Assembly (NCBI GenBank): GCA_036399695.1
Contig: DASWMP010000345.1
Coordinates: 1 to 64,000, forward strand
Direction of reading: 5' to 3'
DNA length: 64,000 nucleotides
From: DASVEE01 sp036399695
Lineage (GTDB): Bacteria; Acidobacteriota; Thermoanaerobaculia; Gp7-AA8
Both the position numbers and the translations under genes were made by a program. The notes under the pieces were generated by a model. The model searched no databases. It saw only the letters and a program-made list of their open reading frames with translations, and had not been told where the DNA came from. How positions within the stretch are numbered: position 1 is the first letter of the stretch; each line of letters opens with the position of its first letter. Positions 9,107 to 17,836 of this stretch are shown in pieces.

Positions 9107-9538
9107 CTACTGCCCCGCTTCGCGCTCCTTCGCCAGCTCGTAATTGCGGCGCCACTGTTCCGCGCGATCCGGCGGCAGATTCGCGGCGCGGATCGTGATC
9201 GGCAGGCGCACACGCCCGCGCAGGATCGTGAGCCGCAGGACGTCACCCGGCTTACGTGTGGCGAAGAACTGCAGGGCCGCTTTGTCCGTGACGAAGGAGA
9301 GAGGGCGGTCGTTGAGGCCGACGACGACATCCTGCACCCGCAAGCCCGCTTTCGCTGCCGGTCCGCCGGTTTCGACACGGTGAATGTAGAGCCACTGGCT
9401 GACCGCCGCTTTCGGCTCGACGTGCCGGTTGAATCCGAAGCCGTACCAGCCGGGCGGCTGAGGCGTCGCCGCGGCCATCGAGCTGGCCGTGCTCAGAGCG
9501 AGAGCTGCGACACAGATCAATCGTCGGAGATCCGTCAT
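9107..9538 (-). CDS. Exported single-PDZ-domain protein
   Basis: The 143-residue product has a signal peptide (LICVAALALSTASSMAAA) and one PDZ domain of the DegP/RseP type. Visible elements are YIHRVETGGPAAKAGLRVQD for the carboxylate-binding and GPA region, VVGLNDRPL, and KPGDVLRLTILRG. There is no protease domain, so it may bind a C-terminal peptide as an adaptor. It lies 7 bp downstream of the carboxypeptidase-regulatory-like gene at 9546, as the last gene of a three-gene operon. Confidence 0.75.
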   Translation of the reverse strand: MTDLRRLICVAALALSTASSMAAATPQPPGWYGFGFNRHVEPKAAVSQWLYIHRVETGGPAAKAGLRVQDVVVGLNDRPLSFVTDKAALQFFATRKPGDVLRLTILRGRVRLPITIRAANLPPDRAEQWRRNYELAKEREAGQ

Positions 9539-9545
9539 GTCATCC

Positions 9546-11678
9546 TCATTTCGCCGAAGGCCAGAGAGAGCTGCCGTCGATACGTACGATGCCCCCCGGC
9601 GTCACGCGTGCCGTAATGCATCGGTTGCCGGGAGCCGGTCCGGCGCACACCTGGTACTCGCCGGGCTCCAGCGCTAAGCGGAAGGCCCCGTCGCGGAACT
9701 CGCGCGCGGGTCCGGGCTGCGATGCGGGCGAGAAGAGAAAGGGAAGGGGCAGCGCCATGTCACCTCGGCGAACAAAGGGCCACGGAGGTGCGCCCGCCAG
9801 GACGATGGCCAGCTCGCCGGCGCTGGGATCGATGCGGATCTCCGCCGGATCGTCGTGCAGCGAGATCCGCTCCAGCTTCAGCGGCAGCCCAGGCGCGACG
9901 ATCGCGACGTCGAGCGTGCTGCTGCCGGCCGGTACTTCGGCCATGAACGAGCCGCTCGGTCCCGTGACGTACTCGCGCAGCCGCCCCTGAGCGAACGCGC
10001 GGATCATCGCACCGACGACAGGCAGGCCGTCAGTGCGCCGTACGAGCACGCGTACGGTCGACGGCGGCCGGACCGTCAGCGTCGTCTCCGTTGCTCCGGA
10101 CTCCCTGACGGTTACGGCCACACGCTCGCTTTCAGCGCGAGCCGTTCGGGCGCGCACGCTCATCTCGCCCGGGCGGAGGCCGTACAGGGTGAACGAGCCG
10201 TCGTCCGCCGAAGCAGCATTCGCCTCGAATTCCGTACCGCGCAGCACGACCACGTCAGCCCCGGCAATGGCCGACCCGAATTCATCGACAACCTTTCCTT
10301 CGATCCGTCCGCCCGGAAGCACGACGTCAACCGTTGCGACCTCTTCGCCTTCCCGGCGGTGGACGTCGGCGTGCGTCCGTACCTGCTGCAAGCCGCTCTT
10401 GGGCGTCACGCGCACGCGCCACTGCCCCTCCTCCGGAACGGCACCGGCGAACTCTCCCTGCGCGTTCGAATGCAGGACGATGCTGCGGCCGCGCGAGTCG
10501 AAGTTGAGCCGTCCCTCGACCGGCTGCGTTCCGACGAGCACGGTGCCTCGAACCGGCACCTCGCCGACCGCGATCGTAACGTGCTCGAGGTCCGTCCGGA
10601 TGTCGACCTCACGCGCGGCGACGACGGAGCCCGACGCGACGACCGCCAGCCGATAACGGCCACGTTCGAGACCCTTGGCCGACCATTCGCCCGTCGCCGT
10701 TGCTGCACCTGACGTCACACGTTCCCGTCCGGTTCCTCGCGTCGTGAATCGGTCGAGCTCCACCCGCCACCTCTGCTCGGGGGCAGGCGTCGCCGGTGTC
10801 AGCCGCGTCTCCAGCACCGCCAGCGGCATGAGCAGCAACGGATCTTCGAGCACCGTCTCTTGTGCTTCGCGTACGCGCAGCTCCTCCAGCCGCGCGGGCG
10901 ACGCATCCTTTGCGTGCGCGGCCAGAGTGAACACACCCGCCGGAACGCCGACGATCTGGAAGAACCCGCGTGCCGTCGCCCGCGCGCTCAGGACCCGCGT
11001 CTGCAGCCGCCGGCGTGTCGCCTCGTCGCCCCCATGGACGGATGGACTCAGCTCGACGGCGATCGGCTCCGCGGAAGGAGTGTTGCGCGAGACCCATCCG
11101 GCCACGGAGCCCCCCTGCTCGAACAGTATCGCGCCGAGGGAACGTGCCCCTTCCGGGGTGACGTCCCAGAGATACACAGGAGCGAATCCGGAAGCGACCA
11201 GCCGCACATCGAGGGACGTTGCGGGCACGGCGCACGTCCATGTGTTGCCGTCGACCGTGCAGGAAGTCTCGGTTGTGTCGACAGCGGCGCTCCCCGGCGG
11301 CGACTGGATGACGGCGCGCAACGCCGCCGGCGGCCGAATGCCCGGCCGCGTCTTTAGCTCCCCCCGAAGCACTGCCTTCGGCCAGACGCGCAAAACGGCC
11401 GTCGTGTCATCGGCAACCGCATCGACGACGAGCGGCGCCGCCCAGCAGTCCGGAGAGTCGAGCGTAACGCGCCAGTCGGCGCCGGCGGCCAGCGCCAGCT
11501 TCGCGCCGCGCTCCAGTACCTGTGCAGTGCGCGCCGCTTCGCCGTCTGCTCCGATCGTTTCGGCTCGCAGCACGCCAGTACAGCGGCTGGCCGCGTCGTT
11601 CACCGGTGCCACGACGACGTGACCTTCAGCCGGCGCACCGGCCACCATCAGCACCGCGAGAATCGGTAGAAGGCTCAT
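9546..11678 (-). CDS. Large exported protein with carboxypeptidase-regulatory-like repeats
   Basis: A 710-residue surface or periplasmic protein starting at ATG 11678, with a hydrophobic leader (SLLPILAVLMVAGAPAEGH). Several beta-sandwich modules follow, with the CarboxypepD_reg pattern near the middle and end: GRIEGKVVDEFGSAIAGADV, FTLYGLRPGEMSVRARTA, TVRVLVRRTDGLPVVGAM. It contains Cys pairs (SRCTGVL, DSPDCWA, TSCTVDGNTWTCAVP). Such modules usually act as binding or scaffold domains, and no catalytic domain is visible. It is the middle gene of an operon with the Cys-rich protein 16 bp upstream and the PDZ protein 7 bp downstream. Confidence 0.65.
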   Translation of the reverse strand: MSLLPILAVLMVAGAPAEGHVVVAPVNDAASRCTGVLRAETIGADGEAARTAQVLERGAKLALAAGADWRVTLDSPDCWAAPLVVDAVADDTTAVLRVWPKAVLRGELKTRPGIRPPAALRAVIQSPPGSAAVDTTETSCTVDGNTWTCAVPATSLDVRLVASGFAPVYLWDVTPEGARSLGAILFEQGGSVAGWVSRNTPSAEPIAVELSPSVHGGDEATRRRLQTRVLSARATARGFFQIVGVPAGVFTLAAHAKDASPARLEELRVREAQETVLEDPLLLMPLAVLETRLTPATPAPEQRWRVELDRFTTRGTGRERVTSGAATATGEWSAKGLERGRYRLAVVASGSVVAAREVDIRTDLEHVTIAVGEVPVRGTVLVGTQPVEGRLNFDSRGRSIVLHSNAQGEFAGAVPEEGQWRVRVTPKSGLQQVRTHADVHRREGEEVATVDVVLPGGRIEGKVVDEFGSAIAGADVVVLRGTEFEANAASADDGSFTLYGLRPGEMSVRARTARAESERVAVTVRESGATETTLTVRPPSTVRVLVRRTDGLPVVGAMIRAFAQGRLREYVTGPSGSFMAEVPAGSSTLDVAIVAPGLPLKLERISLHDDPAEIRIDPSAGELAIVLAGAPPWPFVRRGDMALPLPFLFSPASQPGPAREFRDGAFRLALEPGEYQVCAGPAPGNRCITARVTPGGIVRIDGSSLWPSAK

Positions 11679-11694
11679 GTGGGGCGCGGGCGCC

Positions 11695-11955
11695 TCAGAC
11701 CTGATAGCAGGGAGTGCCTTCACACCGCGGGAAATCGCAGAACCATCCACCGTTTGCATACCGGTAGCAGGTCTGCCGCTCGGTGCAATCGGCCATCGAG
11801 CCCGAGCCCGTCAGCATCTCGTAACAATGCGCATGGCAGCTCGTCTGTGTCTGATCGCATCCGGTCTCACACACGTAGGAGCAGGCCAGCGCGACAGGAC
11901 TGAGGCTGAAGCACGTGACGATCGCAAGGACGATGATCACTGACGGCCGGCGCAT
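11695..11955 (-). CDS. Small exported Cys-rich protein
   Basis: Not recognised. It is 86 residues with a signal peptide (VIIVLAIVTCFSLSPVALA) followed by a short mature chain with ten cysteines. The first five have the spacing C-x3-C-x3-C-x6-C-x3-C, recalling disulfide-linked helical hairpins. The rest ends in WFCDFPRCEGTPCYQV. A Cys directly follows the predicted signal cleavage site, but the preceding residues (ALA) are not a canonical lipobox. It is the first gene of the operon with the large carboxypeptidase-regulatory-like protein and the PDZ protein, so it may be displayed or bound by them. Confidence 0.6.
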   Translation of the reverse strand: MRRPSVIIVLAIVTCFSLSPVALACSYVCETGCDQTQTSCHAHCYEMLTGSGSMADCTERQTCYRYANGGWFCDFPRCEGTPCYQV

Positions 11956-12063
11956 GTCTACCTCCGTTCCAGAGGGTGAATCGCGTTCACATTGAGATGG
12001 AAAGATATCCTACTACCACTCTTCCTGCGGCAGTACGCCTCGTAAGACAGCGACAAGCCGTCT

Positions 12064-12137
12064 CGGAGTGCGGTGGCGCATAGCCACCGCTCTGGCACAC
12101 GTGGGAGAGGAGCGGTGGCTCACCGCCGCCGCACTCG
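12064..12137. repeat. GGAGTGCGG palindrome, nested copy
   Basis: The outer arms GGAGTGCGGTGGC and GCCGCCGCACTC enclose two inner GGTGGC/GCCACC hairpins. The copy lies in the 186-bp gap between the gene starting at 11955 and the end of the gene at 12142. It is the same family as 28764 and 60841. Confidence 0.6.
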
Positions 12138-12141
12138 TAGA

Positions 12142-12684
12142 TCACTCGGTGATGCTTTCCTGCCGGAAGGTCGTTCTCAGGCCCAGTAGCGCGCGGAAGG
12201 TGGCCAGGTCGTTGTGCGGGACGGCGCGGCGGGGGATGTAGATTGCGCCGCCGGTGTCGATCAGGAGAAGAAACAGATCCGGGGTCTCGAGGGCGGAGGC
12301 GATGTTGGTCCAGGGCAGGCGGAGCATGCTGCCGTCGCCGCCGATCGATTCTATGTGCTCGTCGGTGACGGTGCAGGAGAGCGTACCGGCGAAGGCGGGG
12401 CTGGTTTTCGTCACGGCTTCGATCTGTTTGCGCAGGCGGCGCGGCAGCAGGACGAACGCAAACAGGACGAAGAACAGCGCGGTGCCTGGAAAGGCAACGC
12501 GTGAGATCTCGCGCAACGGGCCGGGCGCCGCGACGCGCTCGATGGCGATCCAGACGGCCAGCGCGGCTACCGGAATCGTCACGCCGAGGATCGTCAGCGC
12601 GCGGCGGTCGCGCAGGTTCAGCTTCGACGCGAGTAAGCCGGCACGGAAGGCTTCGTCGCGATCGGCTTCGTACGTGAAGGTCAT
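12142..12684 (-). CDS. YcxB-like two-TM membrane protein
   Basis: The 180-residue protein starts at ATG 12684. A short N-terminal cytosolic part is followed by two transmembrane helices (ALTILGVTIPVAALAVWIAI and GTALFFVLFAFVLLP). A C-terminal beta-rich domain follows (LSCTVTDEHIESIG, LRLPWTNIASALETPDLFLL, IYIPRRAV). This order fits the YcxB-like/PH-like membrane protein family of unknown function. It is 11 bp downstream of the lipoprotein gene at 12696, so they probably form one transcript. Confidence 0.6.
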   Translation of the reverse strand: MTFTYEADRDEAFRAGLLASKLNLRDRRALTILGVTIPVAALAVWIAIERVAAPGPLREISRVAFPGTALFFVLFAFVLLPRRLRKQIEAVTKTSPAFAGTLSCTVTDEHIESIGGDGSMLRLPWTNIASALETPDLFLLLIDTGGAIYIPRRAVPHNDLATFRALLGLRTTFRQESITE

Positions 12685-12695
12685 CGCGGCGCCGC

Positions 12696-13091
12696 TCAGT
12701 TGATGAACTGCATGCGCGCCGGCCCCACGACGCGCAGCACGGCATCCTGCCGGAAGCGGCGTTTCCACGCCTCGGCGATCTGGAGGAGGTGATCGTCCAC
12801 ACGCGCGTCGTAGCGATGCACCACTTCGATCACCAGCACCGTCTCGGTCACAGGCGCACCAGTGCGGTCCCGCCAATAGCCCTCGGCGCGCCACATCGTG
12901 AAGCCTTCCGGCAACCGCGGCGTCACTTCCTCACGCACGAACCCGCGCCACTCCTGCTCCGACACTTCCCCGCCTCCGGGAATCGACAACCCGCAGAAAA
13001 GCCGGTCCGAGACGCCGGGCTGCATCACCGGCTGCTGGATGGACGAGCAGGCCGTCAGAAACAAGATCAGCAGGAGCGTGGAGCGTCGCAT
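12696..13091 (-). CDS. DUF3574-like lipoprotein
   Basis: The 131-residue lipoprotein has signal peptide MRRSTLLLILFLTACSS with a good lipobox, L-T-A-C. The mature part, DRLFCGLSIPGGGEVSEQEW followed by TPRLPEGFTMWRAEGYW and VLVIEVVH, matches the DUF3574 pattern from memory. Its function is unknown. It is divergent from the tyrosinase operon at 13320. The 228-bp space between them should hold both promoters, though I cannot place them with confidence. Confidence 0.7.
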   Translation of the reverse strand: MRRSTLLLILFLTACSSIQQPVMQPGVSDRLFCGLSIPGGGEVSEQEWRGFVREEVTPRLPEGFTMWRAEGYWRDRTGAPVTETVLVIEVVHRYDARVDDHLLQIAEAWKRRFRQDAVLRVVGPARMQFIN

Positions 13092-13319
13092 GGCCGGTAG
13101 TGTAGCGCGTCGGCCTACCCGTGCAGGCAGACGCGAAACGTCGGGCTCGGCCGGTCATTCATCACAACCGCTCTGCGTCCACAGGTAGGGAAAACGCGGG
13201 TTCTGGCCCTCCTTCTATGACACCGCAATGAATTGGCTGTGCGTCGTGCGCTGCGCTCATCGGGACGCAGGTTGCTCGAAACGTGTGCGCGTCGATGCCC
13301 GTCAGGAGGCTATGGCCCA

Positions 13320-14543
13320 ATGAAGATCGAGATCCAGGTCAACAACAGTGTCAGCCCGAGTGCGCGATTCGTGTCGTGGGCGCCGTCGCCCTGCCGCGTG
13401 CGCATTACCGATCCGTCGGGGGCCACGGGGGCGAACGTCAGCGTGCAGATCGCCAGCACGTCGGCGGCCAGTGCCGGGGCGGTGGTGTTCCGCAAAGGGA
13501 CGACGGGCGCGTTCGCGGCTACGTTGACGTTGCCGGTGCCGGCCAACGGCACGTCCGTCGCCTTTTTCACGGTCGGCAAGTTCGGGCGTCCGAGCACGAG
13601 CCCGGGCGACGTGAGAATTCAGGCGCGCGTCGGCACAACGGTGATCGAGACGGTGCCGGTCATGGTGCGGGTACGCAAGGACGCGAACACGCTCACGCCG
13701 GGAGAACGGGACCGCGTCGTATCGGCCTTCGCGCAGCTCAACAACCAGGGGACCGGCCGGTTCACCGACTTCCGCGACATGCATACGAACGCGAGCTCGC
13801 CGCAGGCGCACGGCGCGGCGGGGTTCCTGCCGTGGCATCGCGCGTACCTGCTCGACCTCGAGCGCGAGCTGCAGGCTGTCGACGCGAGCGTGTCGCTACC
13901 GTATTGGCGCTTCGACCGTCCCGCGCCGAACCTCTTCACACGCGAGTTCCTCGGCGTCTCCGACAACCTCGGCACGGTGCGTTTCAGCCCCACGAATCCG
14001 TTGCAGTTCTGGCGAACGGACGGAGTGCAGGGCATCAATCGGCGGCCGTTCTTCAGTACCACCGTGGCGCCTCCGGGCCTGCTGAACGAGAACGACACCA
14101 TCGGCCTCGGCACGCGCTACGCCGTCTTCCGGAACATGGAAGGCAACCCTCACGGCATGGCGCACACGAGCTTCGGCGGCTCGATTTCCAGCATCAGCAC
14201 GGCCGCGCGCGATCCGCTGTTCTTCCTGCTGCACTGCAACGTCGACCGCCTCTGGGCGAAGTGGCAGCGCAAGAACGGGCGCTTCGATCCCGCGGTCGCG
14301 GCGTCGTACGACACACAGGCGTCCAACCCGATCGGCCACCGGCTCGGTGACACGATGTGGCCGTGGAACGGGATCACGGGCGGACAACGGCCGCCGACCG
14401 CGCCTGGCGGTGCGCTGGCGAATTCGCCCGTCGTCACCGCGCCGGGCCCGCAGCCGCTCGTCCAGAGCAGCCTCGATTACCAGGGCGCCGTCAACGCTCT
14501 GTCCCGCATGGGCTTCGACTACGACGACGTGGCGTTTGCGTAA
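13320..14543 (+). CDS. Tyrosinase-family copper oxidase
   Basis: Binuclear type-3 copper enzyme that would oxidise phenols to quinones. All six candidate copper His are present. CuA has H155 (RDMH), H164 and H173 (LPWHRAYLLDLE); CuB has H278 and H282 (NPHGMAHTS) and H305 (FFLLHCNVDRLW). The 407-residue protein carries an extra N-terminal beta domain of about 130 residues (SVSPSARFVSWAPSPCRVRI) that is not part of the catalytic core. AGGAGG lies about 11 nt before the ATG at 13320. There is no signal peptide or Tat motif. The HEAT-repeat gene follows 15 bp downstream and the SCO-like fusion after that. Physiological substrate unknown. Confidence 0.85.
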   Translation: MKIEIQVNNSVSPSARFVSWAPSPCRVRITDPSGATGANVSVQIASTSAASAGAVVFRKGTTGAFAATLTLPVPANGTSVAFFTVGKFGRPSTSPGDVRIQARVGTTVIETVPVMVRVRKDANTLTPGERDRVVSAFAQLNNQGTGRFTDFRDMHTNASSPQAHGAAGFLPWHRAYLLDLERELQAVDASVSLPYWRFDRPAPNLFTREFLGVSDNLGTVRFSPTNPLQFWRTDGVQGINRRPFFSTTVAPPGLLNENDTIGLGTRYAVFRNMEGNPHGMAHTSFGGSISSISTAARDPLFFLLHCNVDRLWAKWQRKNGRFDPAVAASYDTQASNPIGHRLGDTMWPWNGITGGQRPPTAPGGALANSPVVTAPGPQPLVQSSLDYQGAVNALSRMGFDYDDVAFA

Positions 14544-14558
14544 GCCAGAGGAGAATCA

Positions 14559-15428
14559 ATGACGACGACACGCAAGCGCCCGACCCGTTCATCCAAATCA
14601 GGCAAACTGGCGAAAGCCGCCAAGTCCGCGGCGTCCGGCGTGAAGCAGACGGTCAAACAACGCGTGGCCGCCATCGCGCAGAGTCCGCTCGCGGTGTGTG
14701 ACAGCGACAAGGAGCTGCAGAAGACGCTCGACCTCCTGCGCGACGAGAACGAGCAGGTGCCGGTGCGCCTGGCCGCGCTGCAGTCGTTGCAGGCGGCGAG
14801 CTTCAGCGTCGTGGCCTTCGAGTCGTGCCGCGCCGACTACATCGGTACGCTGCGCGAGGTCGCGGAAGACCCCGATCCCGAGCTGCGCCAGCGGGTGCTC
14901 GGCATCCTCGCGCGGGAGAAAGACGGCTTCGCGCAACTGAAGCTCATCGAAGGGCTCGAGGACCCGTCGAAGGCGCTGGTCCCGCCGGAGAAGGCGCTGC
15001 AGTTGCTCAGCTACGACGTGCACGCGGAAGCGTACGCCGTGGCGCGCGACATCATCGCCCAGCCGCCGAACGAAGACGCACGGCGCGAAGCCCTGCGCCT
15101 GCTCGCCGCCGATGCCACGGCCGCGCCGGTGTTCGAGAAGCTGTTGCGCGACAAGGACGAACAGGCGGAGATCCGCCAGCTTTCGGCCTCCGCGCTCCAG
15201 GCGCTGAAGCCGGAGAAGCTGCAGAGCCATGCACGCGAGATCCTGCTCGACGCGACGGACTACGACGAGATCAAGGCCACGAGTCTGACGGCGATGACGC
15301 AGTTCGGCGATGCCGCGTCGGTGGCGAACGACGACGAATTACGAGACACGGTCGATCAGATGAGTGCCGAGGCTTCACCGAAAGTGAAACAGACGGCGAA
15401 GCGGTTCAACATCAAGTACAGCCGGTAA
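14559..15428 (+). CDS. HEAT-repeat protein in tyrosinase operon
   Basis: The 289-residue protein has a Lys/Ser-rich start (RKRPTRSSKSGKLAKAAKS). About five HEAT-like helical pairs follow: VPVRLAALQSLQAASFSVV, DPELRQRVLGILAREKDG, EDARREALRLLAADATAAP, AEIRQLSASALQALKPEKL, YDEIKATSLTAMTQFGDAA. This would form an alpha-solenoid for protein binding. It has no signal peptide, membrane helix or catalytic motif. It lies 15 bp after the tyrosinase and 5 bp before the SCO-like fusion, which also has helical repeats, so it probably scaffolds or matures the oxidase. Confidence 0.75.
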   Translation: MTTTRKRPTRSSKSGKLAKAAKSAASGVKQTVKQRVAAIAQSPLAVCDSDKELQKTLDLLRDENEQVPVRLAALQSLQAASFSVVAFESCRADYIGTLREVAEDPDPELRQRVLGILAREKDGFAQLKLIEGLEDPSKALVPPEKALQLLSYDVHAEAYAVARDIIAQPPNEDARREALRLLAADATAAPVFEKLLRDKDEQAEIRQLSASALQALKPEKLQSHAREILLDATDYDEIKATSLTAMTQFGDAASVANDDELRDTVDQMSAEASPKVKQTAKRFNIKYSR

Positions 15429-15433
15429 TCGCG

Positions 15434-17074
15434 ATGACCGTCGCCGGCGTGGAGTCAGAAGCAACGTTCGCGGGACTGGTGGAGCGCCTGGTCGCCGATG
15501 CGGACCGTCGCGAGCAGTTGACGGAGCTGTTGCGGGAGGAGCATCCGCTCTACGAGCAGCGTGGCACCGCTACGACCGTCCGGATGCGCGGCTGGATTCT
15601 GCTCGCGCTGGCGCGCACGGGCGTGCCGGACGAGGCGCTGCTCTTCGTGCTCGAGGAGCTGGAGAGCGGCGTCGATCCGTATCTCGTGGCCGCGGCGGCG
15701 CGCGCACTTCGCAGCTATCCGCGGCCGAAAGCGGCGTTCGCGCCGCTCCTGCTGCGCGCGCTCGGGAACATCCGCTTTCGCGATGAACGGGTGTCGCTGG
15801 ACCGGTATGGCGCATATGCCGTCGGGCCGGTCGGCACGACGCCTGTGCGTGAATTGCTGGCGACGCTGGCGTGGCTCGGCCCGCACGCGCGGGCGGTGCG
15901 TGCCGATCTGGAGTTGCTGCGGCAGGATCGCGGTCTCGCACGCAAGTACGGCGATGACCTGGACGCCGCGCTGGCGGCCATCCGCGGCGGTGACGATGCG
16001 GCAGAGCATGGCGCCGATTCCTGTTGCGAGCTGCCCGGCGGCATTCAGGGATCGCGCTGGTGGCCGTTCGCCAATCGTGCCGGCGCCGAGGACGTGGAGG
16101 GCGTCGGCTTCGAGGATCACGACGGGACGGCCAGCACATTCAAGGAGCTGTTCCGCGGTCGCGTCTCGATCGTGGTGTTCTTCTACACGCGCTGCGACAA
16201 CCCGCTCAAGTGCTCGCTGACGGTCTCGAAGCTCGCGCGGGTGCAGCAACTGCTGGAGGAGCGCGGGCTGGCCGGCCGGATCGCGACGGCCGCGATCACG
16301 TACGATCCGGCCTTCGACGTGCCGGAGCGGCTGCGCGTGTACGGGAAGGACCGGCGGGTGCGCATGGATGGCGACCACCGGATGCTCCGGGCGGTCGACG
16401 GCCTCGACACGCTGCGCCGCTACTTCGGCCTCGGCGTGAACTTCATCGAGTCGCTCGTGAACCGGCATCGCATCGAGGCGTACGTTCTCGACGCCGAGGG
16501 GCGCATCGCCGCGTCGTTCGAACGGCTGCAGTGGGATGAAGAAGCGTTGGTGGATCGCAGCGTCGCCGTCATGGAGGAGCAGCGCGAGACGGAACCGGAG
16601 GCGCCGGCGAAGGCTGGCTCCACGAAACGGAAAGTCGCGTTCCCGATGCTCGCAACAATGGCCAGCATCGCCCTGGCGTTCTTCCCGAAGTGTCCGGTGT
16701 GCTGGGCCGCGTATCTGAGCCTGTTCGGCGTCGCGGGGTTGAACCAGATTCCGTATTCGCCCTGGCTCCAACCCGCCATCGCGGCGCTGGTGCTCGTGAA
16801 CGTCGCCACGGTGTGGCTGCGCGGACGCGCGACGCGGCGGCTGACGGGGTTCTATCTCGTGACTGCCGGCGCGCTGGTGACGCTTTCGAGCGTGACGCTC
16901 GGGTGGAAGAGCGTCTCGGCGATCGGGATCATCCTGACGATGGCGGGTTCGCTCGTGAGCGCGCGACGGCTACAAAGCGGATCGGCGCCGTCGCGTGTCT
17001 CTCGCGCGCGTGGGTCAGGCGGCCTGAGTGAGGAGCTGCTGCCAAGGATCGCTGATCCCAAGATCCCGGGCTAG
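15434..17074 (+). CDS. Fusion: HEAT-like, SCO-like thioredoxin fold, C-terminal membrane domain
   Basis: The 546-residue protein has three parts. Residues 1-190 are HEAT-like helices (VDPYLVAAAARALRSYP). Residues about 215-385 are an SCO1/SenC-like thioredoxin fold, VVFFYTRCDNPLKC with C254 and C260, then AAITYDPAFDVPERLRVYGK and NRHRIEAYVLDAEGRI, where the His matches the SCO copper ligand. The Cys spacing is C-x5-C rather than the usual C-x3-C. The C-terminal 120 residues hold three to four membrane helices starting with FPKCPVCWAAYLSLFG, a CxxC motif recalling mercury/copper transport proteins. Co-operonic with the tyrosinase, it is a candidate copper donor or redox partner. Its last 60 bp overlap the convergent gene at 17015. 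Confidence 0.75.
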   Translation: MTVAGVESEATFAGLVERLVADADRREQLTELLREEHPLYEQRGTATTVRMRGWILLALARTGVPDEALLFVLEELESGVDPYLVAAAARALRSYPRPKAAFAPLLLRALGNIRFRDERVSLDRYGAYAVGPVGTTPVRELLATLAWLGPHARAVRADLELLRQDRGLARKYGDDLDAALAAIRGGDDAAEHGADSCCELPGGIQGSRWWPFANRAGAEDVEGVGFEDHDGTASTFKELFRGRVSIVVFFYTRCDNPLKCSLTVSKLARVQQLLEERGLAGRIATAAITYDPAFDVPERLRVYGKDRRVRMDGDHRMLRAVDGLDTLRRYFGLGVNFIESLVNRHRIEAYVLDAEGRIAASFERLQWDEEALVDRSVAVMEEQRETEPEAPAKAGSTKRKVAFPMLATMASIALAFFPKCPVCWAAYLSLFGVAGLNQIPYSPWLQPAIAALVLVNVATVWLRGRATRRLTGFYLVTAGALVTLSSVTLGWKSVSAIGIILTMAGSLVSARRLQSGSAPSRVSRARGSGGLSEELLPRIADPKIPG

Positions 17075-17554
17075 CGACGGTATGTCGATCGACGGCGGCC
17101 TGTGGCGCCCGAGGAGCGCCTTCAGGCGTAACGACGGAACAACGATCACGTCGGGGACGACCGTAGGATTCGCCGCTGCATCGCTCGTGAACAAGACGAA
17201 GACCAGGTAATGGTGCTTCCGTGCGCTGAATGGCTGAAGAAGCCACTTCGTCGTCCCGACCAGTGTCTGCACGTCCAGAGTCAGCGCCTTTCCCGGCGAC
17301 TGCAGGACGGTGATGTCCACGCTGCCGGGATGCGCGTTCGTCAAACTCGCTTCGCCGCCCAATCGATGCAGCACGGACAGTACGTGAAAACGAGCCGCAA
17401 GCTCGAGATGCCTGCCGCGGACGACCCATGCCGGCCGTGGCATCGTCAACGGCGGGACGTAGAGAGGCTCACCCCAGGCGGAGGAGTCAGCGAGATCGGC
17501 CAGCACCTCAGCTTCAATCTCGTCATCGCTGAGCTTACGTTTGCGTGAACTCAT
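17015..17554 (-). CDS. Hypothetical protein, possible PD-(D/E)XK-like fold
   Basis: Not firmly recognised. It is 179 residues, soluble. The central part SVDITVLQSPGKALTLDVQT followed by KWLLQPFSARKHHYLVFVLF has the spacing of a nuclease-fold core (Asp, then hydrophobic-D-x-Q), but the usual E-x-K is D-V-Q here, so activity is uncertain. Its start codon overlaps the stop of the small gene at 17551 (ATGA), indicating translational coupling. Its 3' end overlaps the tyrosinase operon by 60 bp, tail to tail. Confidence 0.55.
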   Translation of the reverse strand: MSSRKRKLSDDEIEAEVLADLADSSAWGEPLYVPPLTMPRPAWVVRGRHLELAARFHVLSVLHRLGGEASLTNAHPGSVDITVLQSPGKALTLDVQTLVGTTKWLLQPFSARKHHYLVFVLFTSDAAANPTVVPDVIVVPSLRLKALLGRHRPPSIDIPSLARDLGISDPWQQLLTQAA

Positions 17555-17802
17555 AGATCCCAGCCGGTGATGAAACGTAAGTCGCGGCTACCTTCCACCA
17601 CCACGATCAACTCGAGCGGCCTGCCGGCATCGGTACGCCCTCTCACGCGGTAGCGGTCGTCTGAACGTTTGTTCCGGATGACGATGATGCCGTTCGCCAT
17701 GACTTCCATGACATCGTACCTGCTGATCCCGTGCGCAGCCAGCTTCGCATCGTTGAAGGTGATGTCATAGTCGTCTGGATCGAAGCGTTCCCATCGGACC
17801 AC
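17551..17802 (-). CDS. Small BrnT-like protein, possible toxin
   Basis: 83 residues. The pattern ITFNDAKLAAHGISRYDVME, then RNKRSDDRYRVRGRTDAGRP, then LIVVVEGSRDLRFITGWDL resembles the BrnT/RelE-like small toxin layout (K-x-x-x-H-G-I, Y-x-x-x-G-x-T-x-x-G-R, C-terminal R-x-I). This is by eye only. It is the first gene of a two-gene unit, overlapping the 179-residue gene by 4 nt. No small DNA-binding antitoxin is seen next to it, which weakens the toxin reading. Confidence 0.5.
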   Translation of the reverse strand: MVRWERFDPDDYDITFNDAKLAAHGISRYDVMEVMANGIIVIRNKRSDDRYRVRGRTDAGRPLELIVVVEGSRDLRFITGWDL

Positions 17803-17836
17803 CTGCCGAGTATAACCTGCTCCAGGAGAGCAACTT

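Noticed and set aside
14825..15433. 749-residue version of the SCO-like fusion
   Set aside because: The extra 203 codons are an Arg-rich shadow of the HEAT-repeat gene; ATG 15434 is 5 bp after its stop.
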